Assembly: GCA_910587755.1 (NCBI GenBank)
Contig: CAJUNZ010000096.1
Coordinates: forward strand, 1 to 10,420
Length of the DNA: 10,420 bases
DNA from: an uncultured Acetatifactor sp.
GTDB lineage: Bacteria; Bacillota; Clostridia; Lachnospirales; Lachnospiraceae
Reading direction: 5' to 3'
The notes under the pieces were generated by a model. That model saw only the letters and a program-made list of their open reading frames with translations. It ran no database searches and was not told the DNA's origin. Made by a program: the position numbers and the translations under genes. Positions 1 to 6,744 of this stretch are shown one piece after another. Position 1 is the first letter of the stretch. The number at the start of each line of letters is the position of its first letter.

Positions 1-183
1 AAGTTCCCGGTATTCCTCCAGCTCCAGATGGGCCTTCATCACCTGCAGATGATTTTTAAAATCATGCCGCAGAGTCCGCATTTGCAGGTACATATTCTCC
101 ACTTCAGCCTGATATTTTTCCATCTGCGCATCCTGGCAGGAGGAAAATATCCTGCGGGCCAGTATTGGAAACTTAAAAAACAT
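1..183 (-). CDS. Histidine kinase, GHKL/AgrC-like type, N-terminal fragment (partial at left edge)
   Basis: The first 61 residues of a sensor kinase are visible; the rest lies beyond the window. The start ATG at 183 is preceded in frame by stop codons, so no longer N-terminus is possible, and a weak GGCAGGA ribosome binding site lies just upstream. After about 18 basic/hydrophobic residues there is a probable coiled coil, then an H-box reading RHDFKNHL at residues 39-46, with His40 the likely phosphoacceptor. This H-box form is typical of kinases that pair with LytTR regulators (AgrC, VirS, CitA-like families). No transmembrane segment precedes the H-box, so the kinase looks cytoplasmic or relies on a partner for sensing. 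It begins 50 nt after the LytTR regulator stop and is probably its cognate kinase. The ATPase domain cannot be seen. The kinase call is fairly secure; the signal is unknown. Confidence 0.8.
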   Translation of the reverse strand, partial: MFFKFPILARRIFSSCQDAQMEKYQAEVENMYLQMRTLRHDFKNHLQVMKAHLELEEYREL

Positions 184-233
184 AGTTATTTCCTGCCTTC
201 AGCTATTTTAGTTACTCTTGGGACGTTCACACA

Positions 234-980
234 TTATTGGGAAATGCTCCCTTTATGGTACTCCAGAAACTCCTGGAAGAGCGCCCTGCGTCGCTCTCTG
301 CTCACCGGAACCGGCAAAACTCCCTCCAGAAAAACCCGGTTTTTCTCTATCCTGCGGATGTTCCCCAAGTTCACCAGATAGGACCTGTGGCAGCGCAGAA
401 AGCAGTGGGAGGGGAGCTCCTTCTCCAGATCCCCCAGGTTCATCCGTACCTCTCTGCTCAAAACTTTTCCTCCAGGTTTCTCCGGAGACAGGCACAGCGC
501 CGACGTGTGGGAGAAAGCCTCCGCATAGAGAATACGTCCCACAGGAATTCTCTCCAGTCTGCCCTCCTCCTGCAGCAGCAGAAATGCCTCCTTCTTCTCC
601 ACCATCCTCAAGGCTCTGTCCAGCACAGACCACAGTCTCTCTTCCTCCACAGGCTTCACCAGAAAGTGCAGCGCCTGCACGTCGTATCCCCGGCTCATAT
701 ACTCCGAAAGTCCTGTCACAAAAACGATGGCTGTGCTCTCATTCTCCCGCCGGATTTGTTCCGCCAGCTCCATCCCGTTTATCCCCTGGCCCAGATCAAT
801 ATCCAGCAAAATCAGATTAAAATCCTTCTCTTTTCTCCAGACTTCCTGAAAGGAAATGCAATCTGTGCAGGAAGAAATCTGCAGTTCCAGCCCCTGGGTC
901 TCCCCCCATCCGCACACCATACGACCCAGGTTCCTGTTCTGAACCGGATCATCCTCACAGACCACCGCTTTCCACAACAT
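234..980 (-). CDS. LytTR-family response regulator (REC + LytTR DNA-binding domain)
   Basis: This is a 248-residue two-component response regulator. The N-terminal receiver domain (about 1-120) shows the acidic cluster EDD at 9-11, the phosphoacceptor Asp60 in LLDIDLG, Thr89 in FVTG and Lys109 in FLVKP. The C-terminal LytTR domain (about 139-243) has the hallmark FLRCHRSYLVNLGNIRRIEK followed by the PVSRERR segment. This domain normally binds paired direct repeats in promoters. The frame is open upstream to a GTG at 1007 that would overlap the spoVAD stop. I chose the ATG at 980 because a perfect AGGAGG lies 7 nt before it and because the protein then begins right at the first receiver strand, as is usual. 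The start lies 23 nt past the spoVAD stop, and a kinase follows 50 nt downstream, so the three genes look like one operon. Family assignment is firm; target genes are unknown. Confidence 0.95.
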   Translation of the reverse strand: MLWKAVVCEDDPVQNRNLGRMVCGWGETQGLELQISSCTDCISFQEVWRKEKDFNLILLDIDLGQGINGMELAEQIRRENESTAIVFVTGLSEYMSRGYDVQALHFLVKPVEEERLWSVLDRALRMVEKKEAFLLLQEEGRLERIPVGRILYAEAFSHTSALCLSPEKPGGKVLSREVRMNLGDLEKELPSHCFLRCHRSYLVNLGNIRRIEKNRVFLEGVLPVPVSRERRRALFQEFLEYHKGSISQ

Positions 981-987
981 CTTTTGT

Positions 988-993
988 CCTCCT
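988..993 (-). promoter_or_regulatory. Strong ribosome binding site of the LytTR regulator
   Basis: AGGAGG lies 7 nt before the ATG at 980. It decides the start in favour of this ATG over the GTG at 1007, which overlaps the end of spoVAD. Confidence 0.8.
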
Positions 994-1003
994 GGTTCCT
1001 GTC

Positions 1004-2032
1004 TCACACGCTTTCTATAACCAGTGCATGAGCAATCCCGGGCACACTCATCCCTTCGTTGAAACTGGTCTTGCTCAGAAGAGCTCCTGTGGGCATAAAC
1101 AGTACCTTTTTCCAGCTGCCCTCCTGAAGCTGTTTTAATATATAAGCGGACAGGGTTACGGCGCTGCAGCCGCAGCCGCTGCCTCCCGCATGAGTGTCCT
1201 GGGTGTCTCCGTCATAGATCTCGATACCGCAGTCCATATACTGTTCCGAAATGTCATACCCCCTGTCCCGGATCAGGTCTGTCAGAACTCTTCGGCCCAC
1301 TTTTCCCAGGTCCCCTGTGATAATCTTATCATAATCTCCCGGCTGACCTGCAAAGTCAACAAAGTGCTGTTCCAGGGTGGAAGCCGCAGCCGGCGCCATA
1401 CAGGCCCCCATATTCATTGAATCTTTCAGACCGTAATCCACAATCTTTCCCACTGTAGCCCCTGTAATGCGGGCCCGGGGCTTCATTCCCCCGTCACAGG
1501 CATCTCCTGTGAGCACAAAGGCGCCGCTGCCCGTCACCGTCCACGTAGCCGACAGCGGGCGCTGGTTGCCATATTCCAGGGGAAAGCGGAATTCCTTCTC
1601 CGCACTGGCAAAATGACTGGAAGTCACTGTCAGCACCCGGTCCGCAAATCCACCCGCAACCGCCATGGTTCCCAGAAGCAGCGACTCGCCACAGGTGGAA
1701 CAGGCGCCGTACATGCCAAGGAGAGGAATCTGAAAGGACGATATGCCAAAAGATGTGGCGATTGACTGGCCCAGTAAATCTCCTGCAAAGATAAAAGAAA
1801 TATCTTCCGGCACAAGTCCCGCCTTGTCCAGGGCCAGACCCACCGCCTGTTTCTGAAGGCTGCTCTCCGCCTCCTCCCAGGTCTTGCACCCAAACATATC
1901 GTCCTCTCCCACCTTGTCAAACAAAAGTCCCAGGGGGCCATCCCCCTCCTTGGTGCCCACCACACTTGCGCTGTTTAAGATATATACCGGATTATCCGGC
2001 TTCACACTGGCTTTTCCCATTTTCTGGTTCAT
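1004..2032 (-). CDS. spoVAD: Stage V sporulation protein AD (SpoVAD), thiolase-like
   Basis: This 342-residue protein matches SpoVAD in length (about 338 aa in Bacillus) and motifs. It has a thiolase-like fold with the segment GMYGACSTCGESL at 106-118, a HAGGSGCGCSA segment at 281-291 and a conserved C-terminal FMPTGALLSKTSFNEGMSVPGIAHA stretch from about 312 (family signature segments). In known spore formers SpoVAD binds dipicolinic acid and acts with the SpoVA membrane proteins to load it into the forespore and release it at germination. The ATG at 2032 has GGAGG 7 nt upstream. Normally spoVAC precedes and spoVAE follows spoVAD; here the upstream neighbour is an unrelated SH3 protein and the downstream neighbour is a LytTR regulator, so this copy is separated from its usual partners. 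It could be a second or relocated copy. Function call is confident; its role in this context is not. Confidence 0.95.
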   Translation of the reverse strand: MNQKMGKASVKPDNPVYILNSASVVGTKEGDGPLGLLFDKVGEDDMFGCKTWEEAESSLQKQAVGLALDKAGLVPEDISFIFAGDLLGQSIATSFGISSFQIPLLGMYGACSTCGESLLLGTMAVAGGFADRVLTVTSSHFASAEKEFRFPLEYGNQRPLSATWTVTGSGAFVLTGDACDGGMKPRARITGATVGKIVDYGLKDSMNMGACMAPAAASTLEQHFVDFAGQPGDYDKIITGDLGKVGRRVLTDLIRDRGYDISEQYMDCGIEIYDGDTQDTHAGGSGCGCSAVTLSAYILKQLQEGSWKKVLFMPTGALLSKTSFNEGMSVPGIAHALVIESV

Positions 2033-2048
2033 AGATTTTCCTCCAGGC

Positions 2049-2079
2049 CATAATGTTTAAAGATCAAACATAATGTTTA
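2049..2079. repeat. 11-bp direct repeat pair upstream of spoVAD, possible operator
   Basis: CATAATGTTTA occurs exactly at 2049-2059 and again at 2069-2079, giving a 20-bp period, close to two helical turns. It lies within 50 bp of the spoVAD start, in an AT-rich 117-bp intergenic stretch. LytTR regulators such as AgrA and VirR are known to bind paired direct repeats spaced about two turns apart, and the core AATGTTTA partly resembles the ACAGTTNAG-like box (7 of 9 for the first copy by eye). Alternatively, read on the minus strand, each copy contains CATTATG, one mismatch from the sigma-G -10 element CATnnTA, but I see no matching -35. The repeat is certain; its role is inferred. Confidence 0.5.
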
Positions 2080-2149
2080 CAATATTTACTACCTAAAACT
2101 ATTTCTCCTCCACATTATTTCCTGTCATAAAAAAATCTATTCAGAGGTT

Positions 2150-3622
2150 CTACTGCTGTGCTTCCTCCACTGAAAATACAAGGCTGGAAACCACATACAG
2201 CACCTGACCGTTGTACTCCACCCTGGACCAGCCGGTATCCTCGCTCCATCCCGTGCGATGAGCCCTCTCCCCGTAGTTCAATCGGCAGCTGACCGTGGAA
2301 TCTCCCTGTGAAGTACTGGGCTCTGTTCTCAGATTCGCATACTCTTTGGGAGTAACCCACTCATCACAGTTTTTAAAGACAATCACCCTTCCGTCTGCCG
2401 TAGTCAGCTGATTGGGATCGGCTGCCTGGACGGGAGGTGTGTAATTCAAGTCAATGGAAAGGTTCTGTGTCACTGCATAGAGAGTTTGTCCATTATAGTC
2501 AATCCTGGACCAGCCAGAATCCTCGTTGATTCCTGTTCTGGCAAGAACTTCCCCGTTCTTGGCCTGGGTCACAATATTTGCCGGATCCTTTGTAGTTGGA
2601 GCAGAACGCAGGTTTACCAGCTCCTTAGGCGTCACGGAATCCTGTCTGGCATCAAAAGTCATGGGCTGACTCCCCTGAGATGCGCCGGCTCCTGTTCCTG
2701 CCCCAGCCTCCTGACCGGCGCTGTTTCCTGCGCTTCCTTCCGGTTCCTGGCCCGCTCCGGCGCCAGTTCCTGTGCCAGTTTCTGTCCCCGCGCCAGTTCC
2801 CGCGCCGCTTCCGGTTTCAGTTCCGGTACCGTTTTCTGCTCCGGTTCCAGTTCCTGTTCCGCTTCCAACATCTGTTCCGGTACCGTTTCCTGCTCCGGTT
2901 CCAGTTCCCGCACCGCTTCCTGTTCCGCTTCCAACGCCTGTTCCAGTATCGCTTCCCGTACCTGTTCCGGTACCGTTTCCTCCTCCGGTTCCAGTTCCCG
3001 CACCGCTTCCTGTCCCGCTGCCAACGCCTGTTCCAGTACCGCTTCCCGTACCTGTTCCGGTACCGTTTCCTGCTCCGGTTCCAGTTCCCACACCGCTTCC
3101 TGTCCCGCTTCCAACGCCTGTTCCAATATCGCTTCCCGTACCCATTCCGGTACCGTTTTCTCCTCCGGTTCCCGCTCCTGTCTCGCTTCCAGCCCCAGTC
3201 TCAGGTTCCTGAATATCTTGATCTGCTTCGTGCTCAGGGCTGCTTTCCTTTTCGCTATCCGGCTCGGAACTGGAGCTTATACCCGCGGTGTTTCCCGGTT
3301 CCTGACCATTCTCCCCTTCGTTCTCAATACCCGACTCCTGTCCCGCTGCAGAACCCTTCTCACCTTCTTCCCCGCCTTCCAGTCCCTGCGCCATTTCCGA
3401 AGAAGGCAGGGACCCGGACCCCTCCGGCTTGTCCGAATGTGTAAACCGCCAAATAATCACACAGATAACCGCAGCGGTCACAGCCAGTCCAAGAAATATC
3501 AGTGCCATCATCCAGGGTTTCAGCGGCTCCGTCCCGTTTTCCCTACCCGACGCCCCGCTTTTTTCATCTGTCTCCTCCATGCTCAGCTCATCCAGTTTCT
3601 CCGATTCCGTCTGCAGTTTCAT
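2150..3622 (-). CDS. Membrane-anchored protein with Gly/Thr-rich repeat linker and two bacterial SH3 domains
   Basis: This 490-residue protein is of no named family as a whole. A short acidic cytoplasmic N-terminus (1-36) is followed by one transmembrane helix (about 37-58), then a Glu/Ser/Gly-rich stretch. A long low-complexity Gly-Thr-Ser-Ala segment follows, largely made of 30-residue repeats. Two SH3b domains close the protein, at about 329-390 and 420-482, each with the pattern VTPKE-x-x-NLR-x-x-P, GWSR and YNGQ-LY. SH3b domains in secreted Firmicutes proteins usually bind peptidoglycan, so the likely picture is a stalk spanning the wall with two wall-binding modules. The reading frame is open to 3697, but I chose the ATG at 3622 because GGGAGG lies 6 nt before it. 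That ATG overlaps the stop of a 27-codon upstream ORF. It follows trpS in the same direction and precedes spoVAD. Function is unknown; a wall-attachment or sensing role is inference. Confidence 0.88.
   Translation of the reverse strand: MKLQTESEKLDELSMEETDEKSGASGRENGTEPLKPWMMALIFLGLAVTAAVICVIIWRFTHSDKPEGSGSLPSSEMAQGLEGGEEGEKGSAAGQESGIENEGENGQEPGNTAGISSSSEPDSEKESSPEHEADQDIQEPETGAGSETGAGTGGENGTGMGTGSDIGTGVGSGTGSGVGTGTGAGNGTGTGTGSGTGTGVGSGTGSGAGTGTGGGNGTGTGTGSDTGTGVGSGTGSGAGTGTGAGNGTGTDVGSGTGTGTGAENGTGTETGSGAGTGAGTETGTGTGAGAGQEPEGSAGNSAGQEAGAGTGAGASQGSQPMTFDARQDSVTPKELVNLRSAPTTKDPANIVTQAKNGEVLARTGINEDSGWSRIDYNGQTLYAVTQNLSIDLNYTPPVQAADPNQLTTADGRVIVFKNCDEWVTPKEYANLRTEPSTSQGDSTVSCRLNYGERAHRTGWSEDTGWSRVEYNGQVLYVVSSLVFSVEEAQQ
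2877..3172. repeat. 90-bp tandem repeat (about 3.3 copies) within the SH3 protein gene
   Basis: The start of the unit, CCGGTACCGTTT on the plus strand, recurs at 2877, 2967, 3057 and 3147, exactly 90 bp apart, with only scattered differences between copies. A further partial copy begins at 2823. In the protein this makes a 30-residue Gly/Thr/Ser repeat beginning GNGTGTGTGS. Because 90 is a multiple of three, gain or loss of units would keep the frame and only change the linker length. Such repeats are prone to slippage and to misassembly from short reads. Confidence 0.92.
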
Positions 3623-3702
3623 ATCAATCCTCCCATCCGCTTTCTGACAGCGGCGAACAAAACAGCCGGGCAAAAAGCAGCACTTCCCGCCCGGCATGTC
3701 AT
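3619..3702 (-). CDS. Possible 27-residue leader ORF before the SH3 protein gene
   Basis: A short ORF starts at the ATG at 3702, 9 nt after a perfect AAGGAGG (3712-3718), and encodes MTCRAGSAAFCPAVLFAAVR followed by KRMGGLI. Its TGA overlaps the ATG of the SH3 gene in an ATGA arrangement, the classic layout for translational coupling. The GC-rich inverted repeat 3665-3695 lies inside it. It contains no tryptophan, so it is not a Trp attenuation peptide despite following trpS. I do not recognise the peptide. It may be a real leader peptide, or the ribosome site may be a relic and the ORF chance. Confidence 0.35.
   Translation of the reverse strand: MTCRAGSAAFCPAVLFAAVRKRMGGLI
3665..3695 (-). 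terminator. GC-rich hairpin after trpS, possible terminator or attenuator
   Basis: Read on the minus strand, GCCGGGC (3695-3689) and GCCCGGC (3671-3665) form a perfect 7-bp stem around a 17-nt loop, followed by TGTTTTGTT. It lies about 50 nt past the trpS stop. The U-rich tract is interrupted and the loop is long, so it is a weak intrinsic terminator at best. Because it sits between a good ribosome site and the SH3 gene it could instead modulate expression of that gene. Confidence 0.4.
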
Positions 3703-3742
3703 CAGTTACTTCCTCCTTATTTCTTTAGATGCGCCGCGGCAA

Positions 3743-4837
3743 TTATTGCGCGTTTCTTCCAAATCTTTCACTCTGGGACCGGATTAGATCGGCATCCTCA
3801 AAATAATTAATCCTCATGGCACTCTTCACCTGGGACAAGGTCTCAGCAGCCACCTCCCTGGCTTCCTCGCTTCCTTTTTTCAGTATCTCATAGATGGCAG
3901 GAATGTCCTTCTCCAGTTCCTTTCTGCGGGTACGTATGGGCTCCAGCAGCTCCTGCATCACATTGTTCAGGAACTTCTTCACCTTCATATCTCCCAGACC
4001 TCCCCGCTGGTAGTGAGCTTTCAGCTCATCCAGATCCCCATAATCAGGAAGGTATCTGCCGAAATGTTCAGGTTTGCAGAAAGCGTCAAGATACGTGAAC
4101 ACCGTATTTCCCTCCAGGTGCCCGGGATCACTGACCAGCAAATGCTGAGGATCCGTGAACATGCTCATAACCTTGGCGCGAACCTCATCTGCCGAATCTG
4201 CCAGATAGATACAGTTGCCCAGAGACTTGCTCATCTTGGCCTTTCCATCCGTGCCTGGAAGCCTCTTGGAAGCTTCGTTTGCGGCCAAAAGGGCGGAAGG
4301 CTCCACCAGCACCGGCGCATAGACCGTGTTAAACTTATGCACAATCTCCCTGGTCTGCTCGATCATGGGAAGCTGGTCATCCCCCACAGGAACCGTAGTT
4401 GCCTTAAAGGCTGTGATGTCCGCCGCCTGACTGATTGGATAAGTAAAAAACCCTACAGGTATGCTGGCCTCAAAATTCCGCATCTGGATCTCGTTCTTCA
4501 CCGTGGGGTTCCGCTGCAGCCTGGCCACAGTCACCAGATCCATATAGTAAAAAGTCAGTTCACACAGTTCCGAGATCTGAGACTGAATGAACATGGTGGA
4601 CCGGGCAGGATCAAGTCCGCATGACATATAGTCAAGAGCTACCTCGATAATATTCTGCCGTACTTTCTCAGGCTCCTCAATATTATCCGTCAGCGCCTGG
4701 GCGTCGGCAATCATGATAAAGGTCCTGCTGTACTCTCCAGAATCCTGAAGCTCCACCCGCCTGCGCAGAGAACCTGCATAGTGGCCCACATGAAGCCTTC
4801 CCGTGGGCCTGTCTCCTGTCAAAATGATCTTTTCCAT
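3743..4837 (-). CDS. trpS: Tryptophan--tRNA ligase
   Basis: This 364-residue class Ic aminoacyl-tRNA synthetase charges tRNA-Trp with tryptophan in the cytoplasm. The N-terminal TGDRPTGRLHVGH carries the HIGH-type signature as HVGH at 16-19. The tryptophan-binding region includes PISQAADITAFKAT (134-147) and PVGDDQLPMIEQTRE (150-164), and the KMSKS loop is intact at 201-205. The C-terminal helical anticodon-binding part is complete. The TGDRPTG opening and YQRGGLGDMKVKKFL segment resemble the streptococcal/clostridial form more than the TGIQPTG form of Bacillus and E. coli; this comparison is from memory. The ATG at 4837 has AAGGAG about 10 nt upstream. A sigma-A-type promoter at 4953-4980 gives it its own transcription, with a leader of about 110 nt. 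No T-box with specifier stem is visible in that leader. Confidence 0.98.
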   Translation of the reverse strand: MEKIILTGDRPTGRLHVGHYAGSLRRRVELQDSGEYSRTFIMIADAQALTDNIEEPEKVRQNIIEVALDYMSCGLDPARSTMFIQSQISELCELTFYYMDLVTVARLQRNPTVKNEIQMRNFEASIPVGFFTYPISQAADITAFKATTVPVGDDQLPMIEQTREIVHKFNTVYAPVLVEPSALLAANEASKRLPGTDGKAKMSKSLGNCIYLADSADEVRAKVMSMFTDPQHLLVSDPGHLEGNTVFTYLDAFCKPEHFGRYLPDYGDLDELKAHYQRGGLGDMKVKKFLNNVMQELLEPIRTRRKELEKDIPAIYEILKKGSEEAREVAAETLSQVKSAMRINYFEDADLIRSQSERFGRNAQ

Positions 4838-4952
4838 AATGTGATATCTCCTTCATGCCGGGGAAAACGCAAAGTCCAACCCTTCACGCTCTGCCGCACA
4901 CCCACCCTGGACAAGTCACCGGTTTATTTACAGCATCCCCTGAATATGGCTT

Positions 4953-4980
4953 ATTATAGCATATTTTTTCCAGCAGGCAA
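4953..4980 (-). promoter_or_regulatory. Sigma-A-type promoter of trpS with extended -10
   Basis: On the minus strand, TTGCCT (4980-4975) and a perfect TATAAT (4958-4953) are separated by 16 nt, with TGC directly before the -10 forming an extended -10. Transcription would start near 4946. The -35 lies only 26 nt past the stop of the DraG-macrodomain gene and no hairpin terminator separates them, so read-through from upstream is also likely. Confidence 0.75.
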
Positions 4981-5006
4981 ACTTTTTCTTTATATGTCAC
5001 CTACGC

Positions 5007-6716
5007 TTACTGTACTCTCCGGGCCCCAATCTCCCCGCGGTATATCTCATATGTATTATCGTCAAAAAGCACCCACTTTATCACATCCAACGCCCCCGGA
5101 TGACTGGAAGTAAACTCCTCCGCCGTCTTTACGGCAATCTGTGCCGCCTCCGCCACCGGAAAACGATAGATTCCCGTGGAGATGGACGGAAATGCGATAC
5201 TGCGTATCCCATGAGCCACAGCCAGTTCCAGACAGGACCTGTAGCAGGAAGCCAACAGTTCCCGCTCCCCGGAGCCGCCCCCGTTCCAGTGGGGCCCCGG
5301 CGTGTGGATCACAGACTCACAGGGCAGATTATAAGCTTTTGTGATCTTTGCACTGCCCGTTCTGCATCCCTTCAACAGACGGCATTCTGCCAGAAGCTCC
5401 GGACCGGCCGCCCGATGAATGGCTCCGTCCACGCCTCCTCCCCCCAGCAGACTGGTATTGGCTGCATTCACCACCGCCTGAACATTATGGTTTTGGGTGA
5501 TATCCCCTTTTACGGCTGTGAGCAGCGTATGGGACCGGGCACCGGAAGGCTCCTCCTTCCAGTGCATATGCACATACTTTCTTATCCAGTCCGGATCCCA
5601 GTCAGCACTGGATTTACTTATCCTACAGCCATGATACAAATCATCCGCAAGCTCTATGACAACATCCGCAAGCTCCAGATTCCTCTTCCATTTCTCCTCC
5701 AGAGCAGCATATCCAACCAGCGCACCCAGAATATTTCCTGTCACCGCTCCTGTGGAATCGCTGTCACCGCCATGATTTACAGCTGATATTACTCCTGCAG
5801 AAAAATCCTTCTGATGACGCAGCGCACAATATATGGCAATACCCAGTGTCTCCTCCGCCACCCAGCCTTCACCGATACGGCGTATGTTGTCAAGGTCACT
5901 CTCCGCATTCTCTGACAGTTCCATTGCAAGATCCACAACGCCCTTCAGTTCCTTGAGATGGACATCCCCGGCAAATATCTCCGTCACCGTTTTTTCTGCC
6001 TCCAGCACAATCTCCTTCAGCGACATGGAACAGGTCGGATACACAATCCTGTTGAGAATATGCGTCAGCACCGCCGCGGGCATATACCCCAGGGAATGCC
6101 CATGGGTCACTGCCGCAATCTGCGCCCCTTCCCAATCCAACAGCTCCATCCTCCTGCCAGGCCCCAGGAGAGCCAGCGGCGCCACCCGCATAACACCTCC
6201 GCATCCCTTGCTGTCATTCTGAGATGCTTTCACATAATCTTCCACAGGTTCACTTTCATTTTTCTGCTGGCAAAGGGCGGAGAGACAGGTGTTTCCCGGA
6301 GCCCTGCTGCTGTACAGTTCCGGTATATCCAGCAGCCAGGAGATTCCACCGGACCGGTACCCGCGAGCCCGCTTTCTCCCCTGAGAAAAATCCGCCTCCT
6401 GGGTACACAGCCAGTCCTGATAAGCCATTGCCACACAGCTCCGAAAACGGCCCCGGATCCCCTGCAGCTTCCCCCTGGTATCCCCCACCAGAAGTCCATT
6501 GGCCGTAAACAATGTCATCTGGGTGTCATCCGAGATAAGCGCTTTCCCGCTTTTTTTATCTGTCTCATATGCCCTGATGCCACCTGTCCCGTACTGGGAA
6601 AATATCTCTTCCTCAACTAAAAATTCTACCGGATAACCCAGCGCATCTCCCACTGCTCCGCCAAACATACATCCCCGGATCCTATCCTGAATTTCGCCAT
6701 TCTCTTTCACTGTCAT
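5007..6716 (-). CDS. ADP-ribosylglycohydrolase (DraG-like) fused to a macrodomain
   Basis: This 569-residue protein joins two ADP-ribose-hydrolysing modules. Residues about 11-365 form an ADP-ribosylglycohydrolase domain: GGAVGDALG (19-27), the metal-binding motif SDDTQMT (62-68) and the second metal motif NHGGDSDSTG (314-323) are all present, so both Mg sites look intact. Residues about 396-569 form a MacroD-like macrodomain with GDIT (404-407), VVNAAN (415-420), GGGGVDGAIH (425-434) and STGIYRFP (513-520), the ADP-ribose-binding loops. DraG domains typically cleave ADP-ribose from arginine and related bonds, MacroD domains from Asp/Glu or O-acetyl-ADP-ribose, so the pair may cover different linkages. 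There is no signal peptide, hence cytoplasmic. The frame is open to 6791, inside the upstream gene; I chose the ATG at 6716, just before the domain, although its ribosome site (GGGGG) is weak. It follows the GH85 gene by 28 nt, probably in the same transcript. Substrate is unknown. Confidence 0.93.
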   Translation of the reverse strand: MTVKENGEIQDRIRGCMFGGAVGDALGYPVEFLVEEEIFSQYGTGGIRAYETDKKSGKALISDDTQMTLFTANGLLVGDTRGKLQGIRGRFRSCVAMAYQDWLCTQEADFSQGRKRARGYRSGGISWLLDIPELYSSRAPGNTCLSALCQQKNESEPVEDYVKASQNDSKGCGGVMRVAPLALLGPGRRMELLDWEGAQIAAVTHGHSLGYMPAAVLTHILNRIVYPTCSMSLKEIVLEAEKTVTEIFAGDVHLKELKGVVDLAMELSENAESDLDNIRRIGEGWVAEETLGIAIYCALRHQKDFSAGVISAVNHGGDSDSTGAVTGNILGALVGYAALEEKWKRNLELADVVIELADDLYHGCRISKSSADWDPDWIRKYVHMHWKEEPSGARSHTLLTAVKGDITQNHNVQAVVNAANTSLLGGGGVDGAIHRAAGPELLAECRLLKGCRTGSAKITKAYNLPCESVIHTPGPHWNGGGSGERELLASCYRSCLELAVAHGIRSIAFPSISTGIYRFPVAEAAQIAVKTAEEFTSSHPGALDVIKWVLFDDNTYEIYRGEIGARRVQ

Positions 6717-6744
6717 GCCCCCAGTCCATAGTTTTAAAATACTC

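Noticed and set aside
2129..2160. Possible terminator after the SH3 gene (run of seven T on the minus strand)
   Set aside because: The only stem available is about four G-C/A-T pairs plus wobbles, and several nucleotides separate it from the T run, so it is not a convincing intrinsic terminator.
2680..3444. Long plus-strand open frames rich in Pro/Val, Arg/Phe or Ser opposite the SH3 protein gene
   Set aside because: They are antisense shadows of the Gly/Thr repeat DNA, with simple periodic composition, no recognisable domain and no convincing ribosome site; the minus-strand frame has SH3 domains and a good start.
4894..4908. T-box-like AGGGTGG...GCGG in the trpS leader (minus strand)
   Set aside because: Only part of the T-box consensus matches, the leader is about 110 nt with no room for a Stem I specifier, and there is no terminator helix with a U run before trpS.
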